Source of the DNA: Treponema sp.
GTDB taxonomy: Bacteria; Spirochaetota; Spirochaetia; Treponematales; Breznakiellaceae
DNA: 64,000 nucleotides
Assembly: GCA_009780855.1 (NCBI GenBank)
Contig: WQZG01000003.1
Location: forward strand, 1 to 64,000
Direction: 5' to 3'
In this document: one piece after another, positions 17,437-26,426 of the stretch
Layout: every line of letters starts with the position of its first letter
Numbering within the stretch: the first letter of the stretch is position 1
Notes under the pieces: generated by a model
What the model saw: the letters and a program-made list of their open reading frames with translations, nothing else
What the model was told of the DNA's origin: nothing
Database searches by the model: none
Position numbers and translations under genes: made by a program

Positions 17437-18759
17437 TTATTCATACACATTCGAAATGGCGTACAGCGGGTATATGTCAAAATCAGGTTCGCTGGAAAAA
17501 TTCTCCAGGGATGTCCTTATCCCGCGTTTGATATTTTTTTCCTTCATAAAAATTTTAAAACTCTTCATACCGCCCTGGGTTCCGGATTTTACTTCGATTG
17601 GAATTATTTCCTGCCCCTTTTGAATAAGGTAATCAATCTGTGCGCTGCTCTGGGCCTTGTCCCTGTGCCAGCAGTAAAGCTGCCGCTGTGTGTTGGTACC
17701 TGCTGCCTTAAGTAATTCAAGGCCCACAAAAATTTCTGCCGCCGTGCCGCGGTTAATTGTCTTAAAATTATCTGCCAATAAAATTTCTGATTTTTCGATG
17801 CCAAGCAGGTGAAAAAATATTCCCGTATCACAGGGAATAATACGGCGGTAATTGGATTTTATTTCCGCGCCCAGCGGGATTCCGTTGGCTGCCGTATGTG
17901 TGACAGGATATGCCAGCCCTGCCATAATTAATAACTGCAGGGCTTGTTTTACTCTGGCGTTTGACGCTTCCTCTGCCGCTTTTTCGTAAATAAATTTTCC
18001 CTCTGCCTGATGAATTACCGAATTAAAAACTTCATTCAGGAACAGGGGAGATATTCTGGATCGGTATTTAGAAAAATCATCCCTGAATGTGTTTAATAGA
18101 TCTTCCAGAATTTCACTGCTGTCAAGCAGATTTTTATTTTTTAAATAATGTGCGATTGATTCCGGCATACCTCCGATTAGCATAAAAATCCGCAAACGGT
18201 CAATCAATATTTTATGGATTGGCTGCGGGAGTGTATTTTGAGGCCCCGCATTGCGGCAGGTGTCCGCAAGCATTTGATCGCCCATTGCGCCCAGAAATTC
18301 ATAAAATGTAAATGGGTACATAAAAACCGGATGCAGCCTGCCAACTCCAAATGACGGAATCTCATCCAAAGCGAATTCAATTAATGAGCCTGCGGTTATC
18401 AGGTGCTGCTGCGGGTATTTTTCGTAAAAATAGCGGAGGGATTTTAAGGCTGGAATGCAATTCTGAATTTCATCAAAAAACAACAGGGTTTCTCCGGGTA
18501 TAATCGGGGTATGGGTATATACGGACAAACGGCTGCAAATCTCGGCAGGGTCCAGGTTCTGGTTAAAAAACTCTCCTGCATAAACATCGTCATCAAAGTT
18601 TATTTCAACGTAATACCGGAAACTTTGGCCCAAATTCCGTACTGCCGAAGTCTTGCCTACCTGCCGCATACCCCGCAGTATCAGAGGTTTTCTGTTTATT
18701 TGCCCTGCCCATTCTTTTAGGACAAGATCGATATTACGTATAAAGTAGTTTTCTTTCAT
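17437..18759 (-). CDS. AAA_14/DUF4143 ATPase
   Basis: 440 aa from MKENYFIRN at 18759. Walker A is GMRQVGKT (30-37), Walker B is ETLLFFDEIQ near 100, and the C-terminal DUF4143 domain (SAQIDYLIQKGQEIIPIEVK) resembles a restriction-like nuclease fold. Proteins of this kind are frequent in multiple copies in host-associated bacteria, and their function is not established. The adjacent upstream DNA carries the 33-bp spaced repeat array, which could serve this gene or uptake operon 2. Confidence 0.87.
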   Translation of the reverse strand: MKENYFIRNIDLVLKEWAGQINRKPLILRGMRQVGKTSAVRNLGQSFRYYVEINFDDDVYAGEFFNQNLDPAEICSRLSVYTHTPIIPGETLLFFDEIQNCIPALKSLRYFYEKYPQQHLITAGSLIEFALDEIPSFGVGRLHPVFMYPFTFYEFLGAMGDQMLADTCRNAGPQNTLPQPIHKILIDRLRIFMLIGGMPESIAHYLKNKNLLDSSEILEDLLNTFRDDFSKYRSRISPLFLNEVFNSVIHQAEGKFIYEKAAEEASNARVKQALQLLIMAGLAYPVTHTAANGIPLGAEIKSNYRRIIPCDTGIFFHLLGIEKSEILLADNFKTINRGTAAEIFVGLELLKAAGTNTQRQLYCWHRDKAQSSAQIDYLIQKGQEIIPIEVKSGTQGGMKSFKIFMKEKNIKRGIRTSLENFSSEPDFDIYPLYAISNVYE

Positions 18760-18787
18760 ATCTTTTATTATTATATATATATTTAGA

Positions 18788-18872
18788 AAAATATAAGGGT
18801 AATAATATTGCAATTTCGATAAAATATCAAGGTAAAAATCCCGTCATTTCATCAAAATATAAGGGTAATAAT
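18788..18872. repeat. Three 19-bp direct repeats at exact 33-bp spacing
   Basis: AAAATATAAGGGTAATAAT occurs at 18788-18806 and 18854-18872. A degenerate copy (AAAATATCAAGGTAAAAAT) lies exactly between at 18821-18839. The start-to-start distance is 33 bp both times, close to three helical turns. Further right, TATTCTGCG occurs twice 12 bp apart (18881-18889, 18893-18901). The array lies 60-150 bp upstream of the promoter of uptake operon 2 and within 30 bp of the divergent ATPase gene, as expected for a regulator-binding array. Confidence 0.75.
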
Positions 18873-18934
18873 TTTTCATTTATTCTGCGCAGTATTCTGC
18901 GTGGGTAATTTTGGGTATTTTTATAAAAATTTAC

Positions 18935-18964
18935 TTGACATTGCCTTTTTTCCATGCTTATACT
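18935..18964 (+). promoter_or_regulatory. Near-consensus promoter of uptake operon 2, leaderless
   Basis: TTGACA (18935-18940), an 18-bp spacer and TATACT (18959-18964). The permease ATG starts at 18971, where transcription would begin. The six intervening bases (TTAAAC) hold no ribosome site. A perfect 12-bp palindrome (GTGTGCGCACAC, 18975-18986) lies inside the first codons and could be an operator. Confidence 0.75.
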
Positions 18965-18970
18965 TTAAAC

Positions 18971-19909
18971 ATGAGTGTGCGCACACGCAGATTCCAATAT
19001 TATACACTCGATTTTTTCAAATACTTTAAAAGACATCCCGGTCTTTATTTATTGTTGGCGATCCCGGTTATTCAGGTTTTTATTTTTAAATATCTGCCCA
19101 TGTACGGTCTGCAGATGGCGTTTATGGATTTTAACCCTGTAGCAGGTTACGCGGGAAGCGAATGGATATGGTTTGAAAATTTTCAGAAGTTTTTTTCATC
19201 ATATGTATTTCTGCGGCTTATTGTTAATACTGTAGGATTAAGTCTTTATCAGCTTATTGCCGGTTTTCCCATACCGATTATTTTGGCCGTTTGCATCAAT
19301 GAATTAAGAAGCCGCAGCTTAAAGAAAACTGTCCAGATGGTTACTTATGCGCCCCATTTTATTTCCATGGTTGTAATGGTTTCAATTATGATCCAGGTAT
19401 TTTCTCCCCATAACGGATTTGTAAATATCATTATTACGGCTTTTGGGGGAAGTCCTGTCAATTTTATGGGCAAACCTGAATATTTTAAATCCATGTATGT
19501 CTGGACCGGAGTTTGGCAGAATACCGGTTACAGCGCGATTATTTATATTGCCGCGCTCTCCGGAATTGATCCGCAGATACAGGAAGCCGCCATTATTGAC
19601 GGCGCATCCAAGATGCAGCGTATCCGGCATATTGATCTGCCTGGTATTATGCCTACAGCCGTTATTCTGCTTATACTCAACTGCGGACGCATCATGAGCG
19701 TTGGTTTTGAGAAAGCGTTCCTTATGCAGAATTCCATGAATATTACGGCTTCCGAGATTATATCCACCTATGTATATAAAGTCGGTTTGCTGAACGGAGA
19801 TTTTGCTTATTCTACAACTGTTAATTTGTTTAATTCTTTAATTAATTTTATTCTGCTTGTCGCGGTTAATAAAATCGCCAATAAAGTTTCTGACGCGGGG
19901 CTTTGGTAA
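18971..19909 (+). CDS. ABC transporter permease, LplB family (uptake operon 2)
   Basis: 312 aa from the ATG at 18971; an upstream TTG in the same frame would lie before the promoter and is rejected. Six membrane segments follow a basic N-terminus. The EAA loop is IQEAAIIDGASKMQRIRHIDLP near 205, and the C-terminal IISTYVYKVGL matches the permease at 12664. It is the first gene of uptake operon 2, unlike operon 1, where the binding protein comes first. Together with the next gene it forms the channel of a CUT1-type importer. Confidence 0.92.
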   Translation: MSVRTRRFQYYTLDFFKYFKRHPGLYLLLAIPVIQVFIFKYLPMYGLQMAFMDFNPVAGYAGSEWIWFENFQKFFSSYVFLRLIVNTVGLSLYQLIAGFPIPIILAVCINELRSRSLKKTVQMVTYAPHFISMVVMVSIMIQVFSPHNGFVNIIITAFGGSPVNFMGKPEYFKSMYVWTGVWQNTGYSAIIYIAALSGIDPQIQEAAIIDGASKMQRIRHIDLPGIMPTAVILLILNCGRIMSVGFEKAFLMQNSMNITASEIISTYVYKVGLLNGDFAYSTTVNLFNSLINFILLVAVNKIANKVSDAGLW

Positions 19910-20821
19910 ATGCCGGTAAAAAATATTTTTAAAGGCACCAGATTATCCGGCGGCAGTGATCTTGTTTTTGATATCGTCAACAATATCCTGATGGTTATCG
20001 TCCTTTTGGTCGTAATCTATCCGTTGATTTATATATTAAGCGCGTCATTAAGTTCGGCCGACGCTGTAGCTGCCGGTAAAGTCTGGCTGCTGCCTATAAA
20101 GCCGACAATTCTGGCGTATACCGGAATTTTCCAGAATAAATCTGTTCTTACAGGGTATTTTAATTCCGCTTATTATATGGTTGTTGGCACGATCATAAAT
20201 GTAATTTTTACAATGATGGCCGCTTATCCGCTGGCGCGCAGGGATTTAAGGGGCAGAAAAATAATAATGATGTATTTTATGTTTACGATGATGTTCAGCG
20301 GCGGGTTGATTCCGACTTATATGCTGATTAAAAGCCTGCATATGATAGATACCAGACTCGCCATGATTCTGCCGGGAGCGCTGGCTGTCTGGAATATGAC
20401 CATTACGCGGACTTATATACGAACTTCCATCCCGGAGGAACTGTACGAGTCCGCCGAAATTGATGGCGCAGGCGACCTCTTTGTTTTTTGGAAGATAGTC
20501 ATCCCGCTTTCTGTACCGATAATCGCGGTAATTACCCTTTTCTACGCTGTTGAACACTGGAACAGTTATTTTGACGCGCTGATTTATATAAAAAGATCTT
20601 CCCTTTATCCTTTGCAGATTATTTTACGGAATATATTAATTCTGAATATCTCTGATTTTACCATGATAACCAGCGAGCTGGAGCTGGCCCAAAGATACGC
20701 ATTGGCTGAACTTTTAAAATATTCATTAATAATTGTTGCCAGTCTGCCAATGCTGTTGATTTATCCTTTTGCGCAAAAATATTTTATCAAGGGAATTATG
20801 ATTGGATCAATTAAAGGTTGA
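19910..20821 (+). CDS. ABC transporter permease, LplC/YtcP family (uptake operon 2)
   Basis: 303 aa, with the ATG directly after the stop of the previous permease, so translation is probably coupled. Six hydrophobic segments, the EAA loop ELYESAEIDGAGDLFVFWKI near 180, and the C-terminus YPFAQKYFIKGIMIGSIKG place it with the 13633 permease. It pairs with the LplB-like permease upstream. Confidence 0.92.
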   Translation: MPVKNIFKGTRLSGGSDLVFDIVNNILMVIVLLVVIYPLIYILSASLSSADAVAAGKVWLLPIKPTILAYTGIFQNKSVLTGYFNSAYYMVVGTIINVIFTMMAAYPLARRDLRGRKIIMMYFMFTMMFSGGLIPTYMLIKSLHMIDTRLAMILPGALAVWNMTITRTYIRTSIPEELYESAEIDGAGDLFVFWKIVIPLSVPIIAVITLFYAVEHWNSYFDALIYIKRSSLYPLQIILRNILILNISDFTMITSELELAQRYALAELLKYSLIIVASLPMLLIYPFAQKYFIKGIMIGSIKG

Positions 20822-20851
20822 TTCGATCTTAAAATTTTTTTGGAGGAAAAA

Positions 20852-22531
20852 ATGAAAACTAAAAAATTTCTTTTTGGTCTGGTGTTTCTGTTGATAACCG
20901 GAACAATGGTATTTGCCGGCGGCGGCGGACAGCAGGCGCAGACCGGCAGTGCAGGTTCTGTTAATTCCAATCTTGTAACCGCTCCGGGTCAATTCCCCAT
21001 TGTAAATGCGCCGTACACAATGAGGGTTTGGACTGTACAGACCGTAAACATCGAGGACTTCAACACTAATGAATTTACGCTTTCCTATGAGAAAAAAACC
21101 GGCGTCCATATTAACTGGGAGCTGGCGCCCGCAACCAACGGTCCGGAAATGCTCAATCTGTCGCTTGCAAGCGGTGATTATCCTGACGTCTACCTTGCAG
21201 CGTTTGTACCCAAAGAAGATGAGATCCTTTACGGCTCGCAGGGAGTTTTTGTTCCGTTAAATAAACTGATAGAAACTTACTCGCCCAATGCGGTATCGCA
21301 GCTTGCCGATAATCCGGACATCAGGGCGATGATAACAACACCTGACGGTAATATTTACAGTCTGCCTTTTATTGCAAAAACCTATCATATGTATTTTCCG
21401 TTTAAACTCTGGATGAACACAACATGGATGAAAAACCTTAATCTTAAAACTCCAACAACAACAGAAGAATTCTACCAGGTTTTAAAGGCGTTTAAGGAAA
21501 GGGATCCTAACGGCAACGGAAGCGGCAAAGATGTAATACCTTTCTTTGATACAGATCCTTTCCAAGATCCCAATAACCGTATTGGAAATACAAGTTTTAT
21601 TACTTTTTTTATCAATGCATTTATCCAGTGTGACTGTGATTTTAGGTATGTTACCAATGACAACAAGATCGCCTTTGCTTTTGACAAACCGGAGTTTAGG
21701 GAAGGCCTGCGTTATGTAAGGAGACTGGTCAGCGAGGGGTTGATAGACGAGACTTCGTTCAGCGCAAAACCTGCGCAGCTCAGAAGCATTGCCGACGGTA
21801 CAGGCGATTTACTCCTGGGCGCTACAGTCCAGCGCGCTCCTTCTGCTTTTATGAACATGAACGGCGACAAACAAAAAAACTATGATTCTGTACCTCCGCT
21901 GGCAGGGCCCAACGGCGTTCGTTTCGCGGTTTATAATCCTGAGGCTTCATATTCTTCCGGTCAGTTTATTATTACCAAAAGTATGAAGAATCCGGAAGTC
22001 GCGTGCCGCTGGATCGATTATTTTTATACATGGGAAGGCGGCCTGGAAGCCAGATACGGACGGGAAGGCCAGGAATGGGAAAGAACTGCTCCGGATGTAA
22101 TGGCTTCTTCCGGACTGCCTGCATTGTGGAGACCGCTGACAGCACTGGCAGGAGTTCAGAATATCTGCTGGAGAACAAATATAGGGCAGTATTATCCGCA
22201 GGATAAACAGGCCTCAAATTTTAATGATATATACGCATCGGACGGACTTGAGGCACGGCTTTATAACGCGACTCACGATAATTATGCACCGTACGCTCCC
22301 AAGAAATATATTCCCATGCTTTACATGACTACTGATGTTATTAAGAAGATAAATCAGCCGTCAATTGACATGAGGAGTTATGTACAGGAGTATGTTGTGC
22401 AGTTCCTGACCGGCGGCTTAAGCCTTGATAAAGACTGGGATGCATATGTCGCGAATTTCCAAAAGATGGGAATAAATGATATCCTTGCAGCGTACCAGGG
22501 ACCTTATGACGCGTTCATCAAAAATAATTAA
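20852..22531 (+). CDS. ABC sugar transporter substrate-binding protein (uptake operon 2)
   Basis: 559 aa, start fixed by TTGGAGG. The signal peptide MKTKKFLFGLVFLLITGTMV ends VFAGGGGQQ, again without a lipobox cysteine. The mature protein is a type 1 binding fold with KERDPNGNG, as in the operon 1 protein, but the two are only distantly alike. A weak hairpin (about 20803-20829) and a T-run precede its ribosome site. It should capture the glycan that the downstream sulfatases and fucosidase process. Confidence 0.9.
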   Translation: MKTKKFLFGLVFLLITGTMVFAGGGGQQAQTGSAGSVNSNLVTAPGQFPIVNAPYTMRVWTVQTVNIEDFNTNEFTLSYEKKTGVHINWELAPATNGPEMLNLSLASGDYPDVYLAAFVPKEDEILYGSQGVFVPLNKLIETYSPNAVSQLADNPDIRAMITTPDGNIYSLPFIAKTYHMYFPFKLWMNTTWMKNLNLKTPTTTEEFYQVLKAFKERDPNGNGSGKDVIPFFDTDPFQDPNNRIGNTSFITFFINAFIQCDCDFRYVTNDNKIAFAFDKPEFREGLRYVRRLVSEGLIDETSFSAKPAQLRSIADGTGDLLLGATVQRAPSAFMNMNGDKQKNYDSVPPLAGPNGVRFAVYNPEASYSSGQFIITKSMKNPEVACRWIDYFYTWEGGLEARYGREGQEWERTAPDVMASSGLPALWRPLTALAGVQNICWRTNIGQYYPQDKQASNFNDIYASDGLEARLYNATHDNYAPYAPKKYIPMLYMTTDVIKKINQPSIDMRSYVQEYVVQFLTGGLSLDKDWDAYVANFQKMGINDILAAYQGPYDAFIKNN

Positions 22532-22545
22532 ATAAAAGTTAATAA

Positions 22546-23985
22546 ATGAACCGCAAACCCAATGTACTTTTTATTGTAACAGACGATCAGCGGTATAATA
22601 CCATCGCGGCCCTTGGTAACAGGGAGATAATTACTCCCAGCATGGACCGCCTGGTCAGGATGGGTACGTCTTTTACAAGCGCCCATATACCCTGCGGTAC
22701 TGTCGGCGCGGTCTGCATGCCAAGCCGCGCCATGATCCATTCCGGCCGCAGTCTTTTCCATATTGATGATGTGGGCCAGCAGATACCGCAGACCCATACC
22801 ACACTGGGAGAGCACCTGCGCGGGCATGGTTATAATTGTTTTGGGACCGGCAAATGGCATAACGGCCCCAAGGCATTTAACCGCAGTTTTAACGGCGGTG
22901 ACAATATCTTTTTTGGCGGAATGTGGGATCACTGGAATGTCCCTATGAATTTTTATGATCCCACCGCCGAGTATGACAATGTAATCAATGTGGTGGTTAA
23001 TCATTTTGCCGATAACAAAATCACCAAAATGCACTGTGATAAATTTAATCCGGGCAAACATTCAAGTGAGCTCCTGACCGATACCGCCCTGAATTTTCTA
23101 AGTAACCGGCAGGCTGCCCGGCCGCAAAATCCGGGGCAGGACCCTTTTTTTCTCTATGTAGCATATCTTGCCCCGCATGATCCGCGTACAATGCCGCCCC
23201 AATTCCGGAAAATGTACAATGCCGATGATATACCGCTTCCCCAAAACTTCCTTGAAGAACACCCGGTTGATTTTGGGTTTAAAACGATACGCGACGAAAA
23301 GCTGGCCGCTTATCCAAGAAATTCCGGTGAAGTCAGGGAACAGCTGGCCGATTATTACGCCATGATAACACATTTGGATTTTGAAATAGGCCGTATTCTT
23401 GACAATCTGGAACAGCAGGGCATTCTGGAAAATACAATCATTATCCTGGCCGGCGACAACGGCCTGGCAATGGGCAGCCACGGACTTATGGGCAAGCAGA
23501 ACAATTACGAACATTCTGTGCGTGTCCCCCTTGTTATGGCAGGCCCCGGAATTCCGGTTAACCAGACGAGGGATCAATATGTTTATTTGTTTGATATATT
23601 TCCCACTCTCTGCGAAATGCTTGATGTTGAAATACCGGACTCGGTAGAGGGATTGAGTTTTAAAAAGATGTTAAGCGATCCCTCTTATGTAACGCGCAAG
23701 GAACTTTATTTTGCCTATAGCGATCTTATCCGCAGTATCAAAACAGACCGGTTTAAACTGATTGAATACCGCAATACCGTCAACGCGACCCAGCTTTTTA
23801 ATCTGCGCGATGATCCGTATGAATGCCGCAGCCTTTTTGGCCAGGCCGGATATGACGATACTGTCAAACAGCTTCGCGCGCAATTATTGCGCCTGGCCGG
23901 CGAGTGGGGAGATATTCTGCATCCCATAGGCAAAAGATTCTGGAAATCCTGGGAAGAATATGAAACCAGGACAGGACTAACCTGA
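22546..23985 (+). CDS. Cytoplasmic sulfatase, Cys-type
   Basis: 479 aa. The N-terminus NVLFIVTDDQRYNT gives the metal-binding Asp13-Asp14. VCMPSR gives Cys57, the residue converted to formylglycine by an anSME-type maturase, which is not in the window. IILAGDNGLAMGSHGLMGKQ supplies further active-site residues. Alkaline-phosphatase-fold sulfatases remove sulfate esters from glycans. There is no signal peptide, so it acts on imported oligosaccharides. It follows the binding protein by 14 bp. Confidence 0.92.
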   Translation: MNRKPNVLFIVTDDQRYNTIAALGNREIITPSMDRLVRMGTSFTSAHIPCGTVGAVCMPSRAMIHSGRSLFHIDDVGQQIPQTHTTLGEHLRGHGYNCFGTGKWHNGPKAFNRSFNGGDNIFFGGMWDHWNVPMNFYDPTAEYDNVINVVVNHFADNKITKMHCDKFNPGKHSSELLTDTALNFLSNRQAARPQNPGQDPFFLYVAYLAPHDPRTMPPQFRKMYNADDIPLPQNFLEEHPVDFGFKTIRDEKLAAYPRNSGEVREQLADYYAMITHLDFEIGRILDNLEQQGILENTIIILAGDNGLAMGSHGLMGKQNNYEHSVRVPLVMAGPGIPVNQTRDQYVYLFDIFPTLCEMLDVEIPDSVEGLSFKKMLSDPSYVTRKELYFAYSDLIRSIKTDRFKLIEYRNTVNATQLFNLRDDPYECRSLFGQAGYDDTVKQLRAQLLRLAGEWGDILHPIGKRFWKSWEEYETRTGLT

Positions 23986-23996
23986 ACGGGGTTAAC

Positions 23997-25304
23997 ATGA
24001 ACGGAATTAACATTAAACGGCCCAATTTTTTATTTTTGTTTCCCGATTCGCACAGGGGAGACTGGCTGCCTTTTGACAAAGATACCTTTGGCAGAATGGG
24101 TTTGCCTATGCTCCCCATAAAAATGCCCAATATTAAAAAATTGATGGAAACCGGCATTACTTTTACCCGCGCGGTTACGCCTTCTCCCCTCTGCGCGCCG
24201 GCACGGGCCTGTCTGGCTGCAGGATTAAAATATGAGAACTGCCGCGTTCCGGACAATCAGCATGATTATCCGCCTGATCTGCCCAGTTTTTACAATGTTT
24301 TAAAAAATTCAGGTTACAGAGTCGCCGGAGCCGGAAAGTTTGATCTGCATAAAAATACACAATTTTGGGGGCTTGACGGCTGGGTTGATTTGCTTGGAAA
24401 AATCGGTTTTACGGACAGCATAGACAATGCCGGCAAAATAGACGCGGTTAACAGCGGAGCGGAAGAGCCGGGGAATTTTAATCCCAGGGACCCTTATATG
24501 AAATTTCTTATAAATCGCGGTTATGCGGAATCTTATATAAAAGATATGAAAACCCGCAAACATGCCGTACATCCTTCTGTACTGCCGCAGGATCTGTATT
24601 GCGATAATTATTTAACAGATAACGCGCTGGGACTCCTGCGGAATTTTCCGGCCAATCAGCCGTGGTTTTTACAGGTAAATTTTGCGGGCCCGCACGGTCC
24701 CTGGGATGTTACAGAAGAAATGCGGAGCCGGTGGAAGAATGTTGATTTTCCCCTGCCCAATCATTGGACTGACATCAAAGATACAGATATAAACGGAATA
24801 CGGCAAAATTACGCTGCCATGCTTGAGAATATTGACAGTATGGCAGGTAAACTTATCAATGAGGTTGCCGCCCGCAATGAGCTGGATAATACCGTAATTA
24901 TTTATTCATCTGATCACGGGGAAATGCTCGGTGATTTTGGAATGTTCGGCAAAACCAGGCCGCAGAGGGCCTCCATTCATATCCCCCTTATTATCTCGCT
25001 GCCGGATACGGCGGCAAAAGGCGTTCTGGATAATTCCCTTGTTGAACTGCAGGATTTGGCTGCGACTTTTTTGGAATTGGCCGGCTGCGGTAAAGAACCG
25101 GCAATGCAGTCCAAATCCCTTGTACCATTGTTAAACGCCAAAGCGGCGGCCCATCGCAAAATACAGGAATCTTCATACGGGGACTGGTCTGTAAAAATAA
25201 TCGGAAATCATAAATTGGTATTTAATAAAGGTTTATTACAGGAAATTTACGATCTGGAGACTGATGTTTGGGAAAACGAAAATTTGCTTTTTACGGGAGA
25301 ATAG
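23997..25304 (+). CDS. Second cytoplasmic sulfatase, Cys-type
   Basis: 435 aa. Cys66 in LCAPARACLAAG matches the C-x-A/P-x-R modification signature. VIIYSSDHGEMLGDFGMFGKT is the usual metal-binding block. The N-terminal motif is FPDSHRGDW rather than the double Asp seen in the neighbour, so the two probably differ in specificity. There is no signal peptide. It follows the first sulfatase by 11 bp. Two adjacent sulfatases suggest at least two kinds of sulfate ester on the substrate. Confidence 0.9.
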   Translation: MNGINIKRPNFLFLFPDSHRGDWLPFDKDTFGRMGLPMLPIKMPNIKKLMETGITFTRAVTPSPLCAPARACLAAGLKYENCRVPDNQHDYPPDLPSFYNVLKNSGYRVAGAGKFDLHKNTQFWGLDGWVDLLGKIGFTDSIDNAGKIDAVNSGAEEPGNFNPRDPYMKFLINRGYAESYIKDMKTRKHAVHPSVLPQDLYCDNYLTDNALGLLRNFPANQPWFLQVNFAGPHGPWDVTEEMRSRWKNVDFPLPNHWTDIKDTDINGIRQNYAAMLENIDSMAGKLINEVAARNELDNTVIIYSSDHGEMLGDFGMFGKTRPQRASIHIPLIISLPDTAAKGVLDNSLVELQDLAATFLELAGCGKEPAMQSKSLVPLLNAKAAAHRKIQESSYGDWSVKIIGNHKLVFNKGLLQEIYDLETDVWENENLLFTGE

Positions 25305-25355
25305 TTTAAACAAGGTGAATAGTTAAAATGAAAAATATTCTGAAAGGAGAATGGA

Positions 25356-26408
25356 TTGACAGGAAAAACGCCTTCTTATCTGGAAAATTATAAAGAACTA
25401 TACGCGAAAAATCCGCGGCAAGCCAATATTGAATGGTTTAAAAACGCACGGTACGGCCTTTTTTTACATTACGGCCTATATTCCATTCTGGGCCGTCATG
25501 AATGGGTGCAATTGCGCGAACTTATACCTGTAGCCGAATACGCCAAATTAAAGGAGCAATTCCATCCCGATAAATTCGACGCAGTAAAAATTGTTTCTTT
25601 TGCCAAAAAATGCGGAATGAAATACATAAACATTACAACCAGGCATCATGATTGCTTTTGCCTTTGGGATACAAAAGAAACCGATTTTAATTCCGTCAAT
25701 AGTCCGGCGCGCAGGGATTTGATAGCGGAATTGGCAGTGGAATGTGAAAAACAGGAGATGGGGTTTTTTCTGTATTACAGCCACGGCAGGGACTGGAAAC
25801 ATCCGCATGCTCCAAATAATGATGAATGGGGCGGAAGCGCCAGGCCCAATTACAATCCGCCTGAACCTTCATATGCAGTTGGTAAAGACCACGATCTAAA
25901 TATATATCTGGAATTTATGAAACGTCAGATTAAGGAATTAATTACCCTGGTTCCCGATACGGCAGGAATCTGGCTGGACGGAATTGCCGTTCCCCAATCC
26001 GGCGATTACAGTCTTTTTAAGATTGATGAACTTTATTCATACATCAGAAGTTTATCTCCCCATGTTCTTGTATCGTATAAGCAGGGAATTCTGGGCAGCG
26101 AGGATTTTTTCTCTTCAGAACATCATGTACCAACCAAAGATGATACCGCCAGTAAACACGGAAAAATTACCGGATCCAGCATGGTAGAATTATGTACAAC
26201 CATGACCGAAAATCCAGGTTCCTGGGGTTATTCAATTATTGGCGCCCATAAAACCAAAGATCAGGTTTGGGCCCAGCTGGCAGAAAGCAAACGTAAAGGC
26301 CATAATCTGCTTCTTAACACAGGCCCCATGGCTGACGGATCGCTTGACGCCAGGGATACCGATACATTGCTTGCCGTCGGCGAAAGACTCTTCGCGGAAG
26401 GTTTTTAA
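25356..26408 (+). CDS. GH29 alpha-L-fucosidase, TTG start
   Basis: 350 aa. ARYGLFLHYGLYS and the ITTRHHDCFCLWDTK region are typical of GH29, and IWLDG provides the nucleophile Asp208. It lacks the C-terminal beta-sandwich common in longer members. AAGGAGA (25343-25349) is well spaced for the TTG at 25356, while an ATG at 25351 is followed after two codons by a stop. A 21-codon out-of-frame ORF at 25328 covers the start. There is no signal peptide. It is the last gene of operon 2, so fucose is probably released inside the cell. Confidence 0.88.
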   Translation: MTGKTPSYLENYKELYAKNPRQANIEWFKNARYGLFLHYGLYSILGRHEWVQLRELIPVAEYAKLKEQFHPDKFDAVKIVSFAKKCGMKYINITTRHHDCFCLWDTKETDFNSVNSPARRDLIAELAVECEKQEMGFFLYYSHGRDWKHPHAPNNDEWGGSARPNYNPPEPSYAVGKDHDLNIYLEFMKRQIKELITLVPDTAGIWLDGIAVPQSGDYSLFKIDELYSYIRSLSPHVLVSYKQGILGSEDFFSSEHHVPTKDDTASKHGKITGSSMVELCTTMTENPGSWGYSIIGAHKTKDQVWAQLAESKRKGHNLLLNTGPMADGSLDARDTDTLLAVGERLFAEGF

Positions 26409-26426
26409 AATTAATCGTTAACGATT

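Noticed and set aside
18788..18901. Regularly spaced repeats as a CRISPR array
   Set aside because: Gaps between repeats are only 14 bp, the middle repeat is degenerate, gaps are AT-rich and there are no cas genes nearby. A regulator-binding array fits better.
25328..25393. 21-codon ORF over the fucosidase start, as the true N-terminus with a frameshift
   Set aside because: The TTG start in the fucosidase frame has a good ribosome site, and the N-terminus from it is the expected length for this GH29 type. The small ORF shows no relation to GH29.
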